This document shows positions 26,720 through 34,615 of a stretch of 64,000 bases of DNA, piece after piece. The notes under the pieces were generated by a model. It had not been told where the DNA came from and did not search any database. It was given only the letters and a program-made list of their open reading frames with translations. The DNA lies in assembly GCF_000015165.1 (NCBI RefSeq), contig NC_009485.1, forward strand, positions 248,001 through 312,000, given 5' to 3'. Both the position numbers and the translations under genes were made by a program. Position 1 is the first letter of the stretch; the number at the start of each line of letters is the position of its first letter. The DNA comes from Bradyrhizobium sp. BTAi1. Lineage in GTDB: Bacteria > Pseudomonadota > Alphaproteobacteria > Rhizobiales > Xanthobacteraceae.

Positions 26720-27604
26720 TCACACCGCCGGCTTCGGCAGTCCGGCGATGGCGCAGGCGGCGCGCAGCGTGTTCACCAGCAGGCACGCCACCGTCATCTG
26801 GCCGACGCCGCCGGGCACCGGCGTGATCGCACCGGCGACCTCCGCAACTTCGGCATAGGCGACATCGCCGACCAGGCGGGTCTTGCCCTCGGCGGTCGGG
26901 ATGCGGTTGATGCCGACATCGATCACGGTCGCTCCCGGCTTGATCCAGTCGCGCTTCACCATCTCGGGCCGGCCCACGGCGGCGTAGACCAGATCGGCGC
27001 GCGCGGTCAGCGCGGCCAGATCGCGCGAGCGCGAATGCGCGATCGTCACGGTGGCGTTCTCGTTCAACAGCAATTGCACCAGCGGGCGGCCGACCAGATT
27101 GGAGCGGCCGATCACGATGGCGTTCAGGCCTTCCAGCGAGGGGTGGACGGTCTTGCTCAGAATGATGCAGCCGAGCGGCGTGCACGGCGCCAGTGCCGGC
27201 TGGCCGCCGGAGAGGCGGCCGGCATTGTGCGGATGCAGGCCGTCGACGTCCTTGGCCGGGTCGATCGCGTTGATGACGATCTCGGTCTCCAGGCCCTTCG
27301 GCAGCGGCAGCTGCACCAGGATGCCATGAACAGAGGGGTCATGGTTGAGCTTGTCGATCAGCGCCAGCAACTCGCTCTGCGCGACGTCGGCAGGCAGCTT
27401 GTGCTCGAACGAGGCCATGCCGGCGGCCTGGGTCTGGGTATGCTTGCTGCGCACATAGACCTCGGATGCCGGATCGTTGCCGACCAGCACCACCGCGAGC
27501 CCCGGCGTCAGGCCGTGATCGCGTTTGACCCGCTCCACCTCGCGCGCCACCTGCCCGCGCAGGTCGGCTGCGATCACTTTTCCATCGATGATGCGCGCGG
27601 TCAT
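26720..27604 (-). CDS. folD: Bifunctional methylenetetrahydrofolate dehydrogenase / methenyltetrahydrofolate cyclohydrolase
   Basis: A 294-residue FolD that interconverts methylene-, methenyl- and 10-formyl-tetrahydrofolate with NADP, supplying one-carbon units. Visible marks are [18 protein letters not shown] (Tyr and catalytic Lys of YxxxK), [48 protein letters not shown], and the C-terminal signature [18 protein letters not shown]. Start at 27604; length is normal. It lies downstream of the yggT-DUF167 pair on the same strand but is separated from it by a 160-base inverted repeat. Confidence 0.97.
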   Translation of the reverse strand: MTARIIDGKVIAADLRGQVAREVERVKRDHGLTPGLAVVLVGNDPASEVYVRSKHTQTQAAGMASFEHKLPADVAQSELLALIDKLNHDPSVHGILVQLPLPKGLETEIVINAIDPAKDVDGLHPHNAGRLSGGQPALAPCTPLGCIILSKTVHPSLEGLNAIVIGRSNLVGRPLVQLLLNENATVTIAHSRSRDLAALTARADLVYAAVGRPEMVKRDWIKPGATVIDVGINRIPTAEGKTRLVGDVAYAEVAEVAGAITPVPGGVGQMTVACLLVNTLRAACAIAGLPKPAV

Positions 27605-27663
27605 TGCTCTCCCTCGTCGTTCAACTCAGTCCATTGAGCGCAGGATGCTTGCCGCGAGCTCCC

Positions 27664-27823
27664 ATCCTCCCCTGGAGGGGGAGGGTCGGTCGCACGCGAA
27701 GCGGGCGAGCGGGGTGGGGTGAAGCCACGGATGCTGGTCCCGTGGAGAGATCACCCCACCCCGCCTCACGTTCGCTTCGCTGACCGTGAGGCGACCCTCC
27801 CCCTCCAGGGGAGGGTGAAGACC
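27664..27823. repeat. Long inverted-repeat intergenic element (~160 bases)
   Basis: The left arm starts CCTCCCCTGGAGGGGGAGGG and the right arm ends with its complement (CCCTCCCCCTCCAGGGGAGG). Inner segments are also inverted: GGGGTGGGGTGA against TCACCCCACCCCG. Such mini-elements without any coding capacity are abundant in Bradyrhizobium-like genomes. A short related fragment (CCCTCCCCCTCCAGGGGAGG) recurs at about 49292-49311. It separates folD from the DUF167 gene. Confidence 0.85.
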
Positions 27824-27873
27824 GCTGTCTGCGAAGCCGAAAGTTCTCCTCGCGTATCCTGCGTCTGCCTCGA

Positions 27874-28209
27874 CTATTTCCCGGTCGGCTTATGGGCTGC
27901 GACGAGGTCGCGCAAGGCCTGATCGAGCCTGGATGCGTCGCCTGTGATCGTCACCTGCTTGAGCCGCGCGGTGGCGCCGGAGGTGATTCGCACCGCCGCC
28001 TTGGTGACGCCGATCGCCTTGGCCAGCAGTTCGGTCACGGCGCGATTCGCCTCGCCACCATCGGCGACCGCGCGCACCCGGAGCTTCAGCACGCTGCGGC
28101 CGTCGGAGAGCGTCTCGATGCCGTCAATAGCGTCGCGGCCGCCGCGCGGTGTCACCCGCAGCGCAACGGTCAGGCCGTCGGACGCCGGGCGCCAGGGCAG
28201 CGGGCTCAT
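27874..28209 (-). CDS. DUF167 (YggU-like) protein
   Basis: A 111-residue cytosolic protein. DUF167 marks: LRVTPRGGRDAIDGIE, LKLRVRAVADGGEANRAVTE, LLAKAIGVTKAAVRITSGAT and RLKQVTITGD. The family structure is known but its function is not. It starts 13 bases after the yggT-like stop, and this pairing with YggT is conserved in many bacteria. Confidence 0.94.
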   Translation of the reverse strand: MSPLPWRPASDGLTVALRVTPRGGRDAIDGIETLSDGRSVLKLRVRAVADGGEANRAVTELLAKAIGVTKAAVRITSGATARLKQVTITGDASRLDQALRDLVAAHKPTGK

Positions 28210-28222
28210 CGCGCCGTTCGGC

Positions 28223-28513
28223 CTAGGGCACGAACGGATAGACGTAATCGGCCAGGTACATCTGGATCAGCATCAGCAGGAAGAAGACGATGATCGGCGA
28301 GATGTCGAGCCCGCCGAAATTCGGCAGCCGGCGGCGGATCGGGCTGAGCACCGGCTCGGTGATTCGGTAGAGGAACTCCGCGATGCCCGCGACGAACTGA
28401 TTCCGCGTGTTGACGACGTTGAAGGCGATCAGCCAGGACAGGATGGCCGACGCGACCAGCAGGTACATGTAAAGCGAGATGACCTGGATCAGAACGTAAA
28501 TGATGGGCTTCAT
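28223..28513 (-). CDS. YggT-family integral membrane protein
   Basis: A 96-residue protein with two membrane helices (VLIQVISLYMYLLVASAILS; ISPIIVFFLLMLIQMYLADY) separated by the family loop TEPVLSPIRRRLPNFGGLD. YggT proteins are linked to osmotic tolerance, cell division or envelope processes in different bacteria; the molecular role is unclear. It is the first gene of the leftward yggT-DUF167 pair. Confidence 0.94.
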   Translation of the reverse strand: MKPIIYVLIQVISLYMYLLVASAILSWLIAFNVVNTRNQFVAGIAEFLYRITEPVLSPIRRRLPNFGGLDISPIIVFFLLMLIQMYLADYVYPFVP

Positions 28514-28742
28514 CAGGGGGCTTCTTGGGGCGGGAGAACGGGCTCACCGCTAGATATCGGTTCCCCCAGGGGCAAACAAGGGAAGCTGCCCGTCAAGGCT
28601 AACGGGCGATGTGAGCGTTCTTGACTTGGCCGGAGGCCCGACTGTAAATGGCGCCGTTCTGCCGGCCGCCTTCCCAATCTCGAGCGGCCGTGCGTGACCA
28701 AGCCGTCGGACTTGACAAGTCTTTGGACTTGAAACGTGACTT

Positions 28743-28818
28743 GGGGCCATAGCTCAGCTGGGAGAGCGCATCGTTCGCAATGATGAGGTCGGCGGTTCGA
28801 TCCCGCCTGGCTCCACCA
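28743..28818 (+). tRNA. tRNA-Ala (anticodon CGC)
   Basis: Cloverleaf folds fully: acceptor GGGGCCA / TGGCTCC with the G3-U70 pair that identifies alanine tRNA, D-arm AGCTCAGCTGGGAGAGC, anticodon loop TTCGCAA (CGC), T-arm GGCGGTTCGATCCCGCC. CCA is encoded at 28816-28818. Its 3' end runs into a perfect inverted repeat. Confidence 0.97.
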
Positions 28819-28880
28819 CGCTTCGCCCTTCGGGCTACGCGTGGCGCGGCCACGCAGTGCCCGAAGGGCGAAGCGTGGTG
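28814..28880. repeat. 22-base perfect inverted repeat starting in the tRNA-Ala 3' end
   Basis: Arms 28814-28835 and 28859-28880 are exact complements (CACCACGCTTCGCCCTTCGG + GC). Inside, 28839-28844 and 28850-28855 form a further 6-base stem (GCGTGG / CCACGC). The left arm includes the last base of the tRNA acceptor stem and its CCA. No T-tract follows. It may terminate or shape the tRNA precursor, or be a mobile repeat that uses the tRNA end. Confidence 0.85.
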
Positions 28881-28960
28881 CCCGGCGTAGCCACATGGCG
28901 AAGCCAGGCTGGTATTTAGCCCAATGGACTGAAAAGCCTGATTGTCTGAAAGACCGGCTT

Positions 28961-29770
28961 CTACTCAGCCGCCTCGGCCATTGCCGCAACCGGTCGCCGC
29001 GCCAGCCAGCCGTCCAGAAAATGCTGGAGCCACGCGCGCTCCGCCGTATCGTGCACGGCTCGTCCGTCGAAATGATGGTGGCGCGGCCGCGCGCCGGGCG
29101 TGTCCAGCCGGGCATGACCGCGCGTGGTCCAGCGGCACATCATCGCGTAGGTCACGTCGGGGTGGAACTGCAGCCCGGTGGCGTTGTCGTATTGGTAGGC
29201 CTGGACTGGAAAGTCGCCGCCCTCGGCGAGCAGCTCGGCTCCGGCGGGCAGGTCGAAGCCCTCGCGGTGCCAGTGATAGACGTGATCGGGCCAATGTGGA
29301 CACAATCGGCGCCCGGCTTGGGTCGGACGGATCGGGTAATAGCCGATCTCGGCGCGCCCTTCCGGATGCGGCGCGACCTTCGCGCCGAGTTGCATCGCCA
29401 GCATCTGTGCACCCAGGCAGATCCCGAGGAACGGGCGCTGCTCGCGCAGCGGCACATCGATCCAGTCGATCTCGCGGCGGACGAACTCGTCGGGATCATT
29501 TGCGCTCATCGGACCGCCGAAAATAACGGCACCGGCGTGCTCATCGAGCGTCTCCGGCAGCGGGTCGCCGAAGCGCGGCCGACGGATGTCGAGCGGATAG
29601 CCGCGGGCACGGAGCGCGTTGCCGACCCGCCCGGGGCTCGACGTCTCCTGATGCAGGATGATCAGAACCGGCCGCCGCGGTGTAGCCGCGCGGGCCGGTA
29701 TGGAGGGTCGTTGTCGAACGTCCGTCTTGGCGGTCCCGTTCGGTTGGCGCGAAGGGTCTTGCCTGAGCAT
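28961..29770 (-). CDS. Class I glutamine amidotransferase (GMP synthase-like domain)
   Basis: A 269-residue protein. The GATase1 fold begins near residue 35 (VLIILHQETSSPGRVGNALR). It contains the oxyanion segment AVIFGGPMSAND, the nucleophile elbow FLGICLGAQMLAMQLG with the catalytic cysteine, and the histidine block GLQFHPDVTYAMM. The third triad residue reads Asp (HPD) where most members have Glu (HPE). Free-standing members include glutamine or gamma-glutamyl hydrolases and PuuD-like enzymes; no partner synthetase is adjacent. The first 34 residues are low complexity, so the true start may be internal; ATG at 29770 is used. Confidence 0.88.
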   Translation of the reverse strand: MLRQDPSRQPNGTAKTDVRQRPSIPARAATPRRPVLIILHQETSSPGRVGNALRARGYPLDIRRPRFGDPLPETLDEHAGAVIFGGPMSANDPDEFVRREIDWIDVPLREQRPFLGICLGAQMLAMQLGAKVAPHPEGRAEIGYYPIRPTQAGRRLCPHWPDHVYHWHREGFDLPAGAELLAEGGDFPVQAYQYDNATGLQFHPDVTYAMMCRWTTRGHARLDTPGARPRHHHFDGRAVHDTAERAWLQHFLDGWLARRPVAAMAEAAE

Positions 29771-29851
29771 CACCTGACGATCATAGCTAAGCGAAAGTTA
29801 ACGGCGCGTGAGCGCGCGACCCTCGCCAAGCAAGCCCCGCGCCAGCGTCGA

Positions 29852-30631
29852 TCAGCTGCGCTTCAGCTGCAGCCGGCCGACCGCGTCCAGGATGAAGCCG
29901 CGCGGGAACCAGCGCAGCAGAAACGGCACGATCTTGATGCCGAGCCCGGGCAACACCACGCGCTTGTCGGCCATCAGACCACGATAGCCGGCCTCGGCGA
30001 CCGCCTTGGGCGAGACGTTCAGGATCACCGAGTCGACCCCGGGCTTGAAACCGGCGCGGTCCTGGAATTCCGACGGAACCGGCCCAGGACACAGGACGGT
30101 CACCCGGACGCCATGCGGCGCGAGCTCCTTGCGCAGCGCCTCGGTGAAGGAGATCACATAGGCCTTGGAGGCATAATAGACGGCCATGCCCGGTCCCGGC
30201 AGGAAGCCGGCCACCGACCCCAGATTGAGGATGCCGCCTTTGTTGCGGATCAACTGGTCGGCAAAGCGCAGCGACAGCTCGGTCAGCGCGCGCACATTGA
30301 CCGCGATCATGTCGAGCTGCTCGGTCCGGGACAGCTGCACGGCTTTGCCGAACAGGCCGAAGCCGGCATTGTTGACGAGAAATTCGAGCTCCACGCCGGC
30401 GGCCGACAAAGCGGCTTCGATGGTGTCGCCCGCATCAGGCGACGTCAGGTCGCAGGGAATGACCAGCGGCTCCGGGCCACCTTGGGTGACGATCTCGCGG
30501 GCCAGCGCCGCCAGGCGGTCTTCGCGCCGGGCTGCCAACGCCAAACGGTGTCCATTGGCGGCAAACACACGGGCCAGCTCGGTCCCGATCCCCGCCGACG
30601 CACCTGTTATGAGCGTGACACGTTCACCCAC
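29852..30631 (-). CDS. Short-chain dehydrogenase/reductase
   Basis: A 259-residue classical SDR. It has the cofactor motif TLITGASAGIGTELARVFA, LALAARREDRL (arginines favour NADPH), NNAGFG, the catalytic Ser in ILNLGSVAGFLPG, and YYASKAY with the YxxxK pair. The C-terminus has a hydrophobic stretch (VPFLLRWFPRGFIL), as in SDRs of the DltE/YqjQ type that associate with membranes. The start is a GTG at 30631. Substrate unknown; it stands between the amidotransferase and a TerB-like gene on the same strand. Confidence 0.93.
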   Translation of the reverse strand: MGERVTLITGASAGIGTELARVFAANGHRLALAARREDRLAALAREIVTQGGPEPLVIPCDLTSPDAGDTIEAALSAAGVELEFLVNNAGFGLFGKAVQLSRTEQLDMIAVNVRALTELSLRFADQLIRNKGGILNLGSVAGFLPGPGMAVYYASKAYVISFTEALRKELAPHGVRVTVLCPGPVPSEFQDRAGFKPGVDSVILNVSPKAVAEAGYRGLMADKRVVLPGLGIKIVPFLLRWFPRGFILDAVGRLQLKRS

Positions 30632-30848
30632 GATCCCAGCTCTTTGATTTGATCAAATTCCAGACAATCTTCGGTCGCGCCGGACGAGAGCATAGGCAGA
30701 CCGGAACATGCAAGCCGCGCAAAATGCGACGCGGGATCCAATTGAAGCAATAGTTTCGAATTCACATAGGCTTATCGGAGCGATTACGGCCAGAAACAAA
30801 ATTAAAGTTTGTTCATCTCGGGTTCCGCTTCGAGCTCCAAACCGGGCC

Positions 30849-31316
30849 TCAGGCCGGATTGGCCGGCCGGCGCGCGGCAACGCGGTGCTTCAGGTCGACA
30901 CGGTCGCGGGTCGAAATGCCGAGCAGCTCCGAGGCACGCCAGACGACATTGTCCTCGAATTCGGTGACCCTGCCGTCCGCATAGACCAGCTCCCACATCA
31001 TCTCGACAATGCGCAGCCGGCCGGCTTCATCGACCTCGCGCATGATCACGCTGGTGAAACGATAGAGGTCGACCGCATCGCCCTCGGCCAGCATGGCCTG
31101 GGCAATCAGGCGATCGGCGCTGCCGGGGTCGAGCCCGAAACGCAGCTCGATCAGGGTGTGCAGCTTGCGCCGCTCGGCCTCGCTCGGCTCGCCGTCCAGC
31201 GAGATGACATGGATCAGCAGCGCGGTCGCGGCAAGCTGATAGCCGTTGTCGTCAAAGGCCGGCGTCTGCTGCGGCGAAACGACGTCGGCGATGAATTGGC
31301 GCAGTCCTTCCAGCAT
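30849..31316 (-). CDS. TerB-like (tellurite resistance TerB / DjlA N-terminal) domain protein
   Basis: A 155-residue all-helical protein. The start at 31316 follows AAGGAC. TerB-like pattern: AATALLIHVISLDGEPSEAE, RRKLHTLIELRFGL, and in the second half IVEMMWELVYADGRVTEFED then NVVWRASELLGI, with the paired acidic metal-binding-like segments DGEPSEAE and DGRVTEFED. The fold is shared by TerB and the DjlA N-terminus, but no other ter genes are near, so tellurite resistance should not be inferred. Function unknown. Confidence 0.88.
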   Translation of the reverse strand: MLEGLRQFIADVVSPQQTPAFDDNGYQLAATALLIHVISLDGEPSEAERRKLHTLIELRFGLDPGSADRLIAQAMLAEGDAVDLYRFTSVIMREVDEAGRLRIVEMMWELVYADGRVTEFEDNVVWRASELLGISTRDRVDLKHRVAARRPANPA

Positions 31317-31460
31317 GACGTCCTTCGCGGCTGTTGTCCCGGCCACCCCCGAGCCCACATCTTCAATATGCGAATCAAAAGCGGCTCCGGCAATGCGCCG
31401 GACGGTCCGGACCGCATGACATTTCGGTAAGCGAACGGCCGGCAAGCGCGCCAGGGTTGC

Positions 31461-32843
31461 TCAGCGCGGCGTGATCCTGAACAGCGGCGACCGGTCCGGC
31501 TGCGTCGTCACCACCCCGATGGGCATCACCGGCGCGCGGTCGATGAGCTCGATCTTGAATGCGCCGACCAGGCGCGCCAGCGCCAACACGGCTTCGACCA
31601 GCGCAAAATGGGCGCCGATACAGACCCGCGCTCCGGCGCCGAACGGCAGATAGGCGAAGCGCTCAGGCGGCGCGGCGCCCGGCAGGAATCGCTCGGGCAT
31701 GAACGCGTTGGGCGCGCGCCAGAGCTTTTCGTGCCGATGCAGCAGCCAGGGCGAGATCAGCACCACGTCGCCGCGCTTGACCGGAAAGTCCGCGAGCCGG
31801 TCCGGCCCGCTGGCCGCCCGCGCAATCAGGAAGGCCGGCGGATACAGCCTGAGCGTTTCGTCGATCACGGCGCGGGTGAACGGCAATCGATCCGGATCGC
31901 CGAGATCGCTGGCCGCGCCAGCTTCCTGCGCCAGCTTGCTCTGGCTGGCTGGATCGAGCGCGATCAGATACAGCGCCCAGAACAGCGCCGTTGCGGTGGT
32001 CTCGTGGCCGGCGAGGATCATGGTCGCGACCTCGTCGGCGAGTTGCGCATCGGTGAAGGCCGCACCGGTCTCCGGATCGCGTGCCGCGCCCATCAGGTCG
32101 AACAGGTCGCGCGGCGGCGCGTCGTCCAGCTTGCCGGCGGCCCGGCGCTCCGCCATCAGCAGGGTGACGAAGGCGGTCCAGCGCTTGCGGAAGCGACGGC
32201 GGGCGATGTCGCGCGGCGTCGGCCAGGACAGCGGCAGCACGATGTCGAGCAGATGTGGGCTGGCCAGCCGCGCGCCATATTCGAACACGAAGTCGCGCAA
32301 GGTCGCGCCGTGACGGCCCATCTCGAACGAGAACATCGTGCGCCCGGCGATGTCGAGCGTCATGCGCTGCATGATCTCGCGCAGGTCGACCGGCGCGTCG
32401 CATTGCTGCTTCAGCCGCGTCACGGTGTCATCGGTCACCGCGATCATGTGCGGAATCAGCCCCGCTACGGCGCGCGGCGTGAATGCCGGCGCCAGAGTGC
32501 GGCGCTGGTGCTTCCAGGCCCTGCCCTCGGCGATGAGCAGGCCTTCGCCGAGCACCGGTCGCAGCACGCGGATGGCACCGTCGGTGCGAACATAGTTCTC
32601 CCAATTGTCGACCAGCACATGCTTGATCGTGTCGGGTGTGTTGAGAATGTAGCTCGAGCTGCCGAAGAACCGGCCGCGGACGATCTCGTCCTCATAGGCG
32701 CGCTGGCTCCAGGTTGCGATCGCGTTCTCTCCCATCAGCAGTACGCGACGGAACGCGCCCATGCTGTCGGGCGCACGCGGCGGCATCGGAGGAACGAGCG
32801 GTGCTCGGGCCTGCGGCAAATAATGGATCTCGGCGGTACTCAT
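31461..32843 (-). CDS. Cytochrome P450
   Basis: A 460-residue P450 monooxygenase. The I-helix oxygen-binding motif is MILAGHETTATALFW, the K-helix ExxR is VIDETLRLYPPAFLIAR, and the heme loop is YLPFGAGARVCIGAHFAL with the proximal cysteine. WKHQRRTLAPAFTPRAV gives the C-helix W/R pair that contacts heme propionates. No membrane anchor is seen, so it should be soluble and use external electron donors; no ferredoxin or reductase gene is adjacent. The ATG at 32843 follows GAGGCC; the GTG at 32855 is an alternative. Substrate unknown, but resemblance to fatty-acid/terpene hydroxylating families is plausible. Confidence 0.95.
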   Translation of the reverse strand: MSTAEIHYLPQARAPLVPPMPPRAPDSMGAFRRVLLMGENAIATWSQRAYEDEIVRGRFFGSSSYILNTPDTIKHVLVDNWENYVRTDGAIRVLRPVLGEGLLIAEGRAWKHQRRTLAPAFTPRAVAGLIPHMIAVTDDTVTRLKQQCDAPVDLREIMQRMTLDIAGRTMFSFEMGRHGATLRDFVFEYGARLASPHLLDIVLPLSWPTPRDIARRRFRKRWTAFVTLLMAERRAAGKLDDAPPRDLFDLMGAARDPETGAAFTDAQLADEVATMILAGHETTATALFWALYLIALDPASQSKLAQEAGAASDLGDPDRLPFTRAVIDETLRLYPPAFLIARAASGPDRLADFPVKRGDVVLISPWLLHRHEKLWRAPNAFMPERFLPGAAPPERFAYLPFGAGARVCIGAHFALVEAVLALARLVGAFKIELIDRAPVMPIGVVTTQPDRSPLFRITPR

Positions 32844-33071
32844 GGGTGGCCTCACGACGCCGGCGGCGCGGCAAAGGATCGATCGGCAACATCAGCGCCG
32901 CGGCTTGTGCAGGCGACCGCGGCGAACCGTGGCAGACCCTCAAGTGGAAGACCCTCACGTCGACGGCGAGAGATCCTGCGAAACGGATCCATGCCGAGGC
33001 GCCTGCGAAGCGAGGAAGAGGGCGCATCGACGCGCCCTCCAGAGCGTTCGTGTATCATTTGACTCCGGTAA

Positions 33072-34436
33072 CTAATTAGTCAGCTCGATGACCGCAATCC
33101 TGCTCTCCGAAGCTGGCCAAAGCCGGGCGGCGATGCGTTCCTCGTTGAACAGTCCGGTGACGCTGCGCCCGACCTCGCCTGCGGGCAGCCGCAATGTCGT
33201 GGCGGCGTCGGTCGGTACTCCCTTCTGTATGTCGGCAGGCTCCTTGCCGTCGAGCAGCACGATGTCGCGTGGCAAGCCGAAATAGCCCCGCGGCCTGGCC
33301 ATGATCACGATCGCGCCCGCTCCGGCATCGGCCTGGCCCAGCGGCCGCGCGGCGCGCAGATGCACGACGTCGGACGAGCGCGGGAACGGCGAGCGGTAGA
33401 AATGGGTGATCGGCGCGCCCGGAGATGTCAGTACGATCTCGATATAGGAGGCCGGATCGATTTCCGCAGGGCCCCAGCGCCCGTCCGCGCCGGTCTGGCC
33501 GCGATAGACAGGCTCGCCGTTGCGCGCCCGGGTCTCGGCGGCGATGCGATAGACCTCGACGCTCGCGCCGGCCACGGGACGGTTCGTCGGTGCGCCGCCC
33601 GGCGTTCCCGTCACGAGGCCGCTGATTCGCACCTCTCGCTCCGGCTGGATGGCAATCAGCGCTGGCTCACGGCCTGCGATGAATTTGTAGATCTCGCGGA
33701 ACGCGCGTGGATGGAACGCGACCTCGCGATGGTCGAGCGCGCCGATCACGAGGTTGGTCGCGCCCTTCAGCGCCGGGCCGTCGGCGGTGATCCCGGTGGG
33801 AACTCCGGGCTTGCCGAGCAGGCGGCCATCGGCTTGGGCGTATTTGTCGAGGCCGTCGCTGCGCAGGGTCATGAAGGCCGTGCCCGCGGTGACCTCGCTG
33901 TCGCCCGCATTGAGGCCGCGCAGGAACGGTCCGCGGCCGTTGAACTCGCTGTTCGGGCTGTCCTCCCAATCGAACACGCCGTGATTGGGCGTGCCGCACA
34001 GCACCGCATGGCTGACATCGGCGCCCCCGCCATTCTTCACGAGGTTGCGAATGGCGTTGCCGCCGCGCGAGCTGCCGACCAGCGCGACGCGCGCCGCTCC
34101 CGTGCGCTCCTTCAGTGCCTTGACCGCCTCGGCAAGCTCGCGGCGTTGATCATCCGTCGACGATCGGTTGGGCTGCGCCACCGCATCATCGTTCCGCGCC
34201 AGCGGATCGGTGAAATTGAGCGCAGCAAGGTGCGTTCGCGGCACGCCGTTGGATTCCATGCGCCACAGCGTCGTCATCCAGAGCGCTGCATGGTCGCCAT
34301 TGCCATGAACGAACAACACCGGCGGCAGGTCGGCGCCCGCAGGCGCGGCCTGCCCCCACGCCGGTAAGCTCAGACCGCCGGTGAGCAGGGGCAGAGTTCC
34401 CATGCTCTTGAGAATGGTGCGGCGCGTCAATTTCAT
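33072..34436 (-). CDS. Tat-exported alpha/beta hydrolase (lipase-like) with C-terminal beta domain
   Basis: A 454-residue secreted protein. The ATG at 34436 follows GGGGAGAT and gives a twin-arginine signal (LTRRTILKSMGTLPLLTGG). The hydrolase domain shows LPPVLFVHGNGDHAALW (oxyanion region) and VALVGSSRGGNAIRNLV with the nucleophile serine (GSSRG). Downstream are VLCGTPNHGVFDW and a GALDHREVAFHP segment that may hold the catalytic histidine. From about residue 270 a beta-rich domain begins (VRISGLVTGTPGGAPTNRPV, RGQTGADGRWGPAEI), resembling transthyretin/CNA-B-like folds that bind surfaces or polymers. Probably a periplasmic or secreted esterase; substrate unknown. Confidence 0.87.
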   Translation of the reverse strand: MKLTRRTILKSMGTLPLLTGGLSLPAWGQAAPAGADLPPVLFVHGNGDHAALWMTTLWRMESNGVPRTHLAALNFTDPLARNDDAVAQPNRSSTDDQRRELAEAVKALKERTGAARVALVGSSRGGNAIRNLVKNGGGADVSHAVLCGTPNHGVFDWEDSPNSEFNGRGPFLRGLNAGDSEVTAGTAFMTLRSDGLDKYAQADGRLLGKPGVPTGITADGPALKGATNLVIGALDHREVAFHPRAFREIYKFIAGREPALIAIQPEREVRISGLVTGTPGGAPTNRPVAGASVEVYRIAAETRARNGEPVYRGQTGADGRWGPAEIDPASYIEIVLTSPGAPITHFYRSPFPRSSDVVHLRAARPLGQADAGAGAIVIMARPRGYFGLPRDIVLLDGKEPADIQKGVPTDAATTLRLPAGEVGRSVTGLFNEERIAARLWPASESRIAVIELTN

Positions 34437-34615
34437 CGGCGATCTCCCCGTCGTCTCGTTCATTTGGTGTTCGTTGGCCGTGGTCCAGGATGCGTTGCGC
34501 ATGGCGGCACTGGACAGCGGCGGACATTCGCAGGCATCACATCGGTCCGGTCGGAATCAAGCGATAGTTCAATGCGACATCATTCAGAACGGTTGGGCGA
34601 CGTGGACGGACCTGC

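Noticed and set aside
30849..31316. Tellurite resistance determinant
   Set aside because: Only a TerB-like fold is present, without terA, terC, terD or terZ; resistance cannot be inferred.
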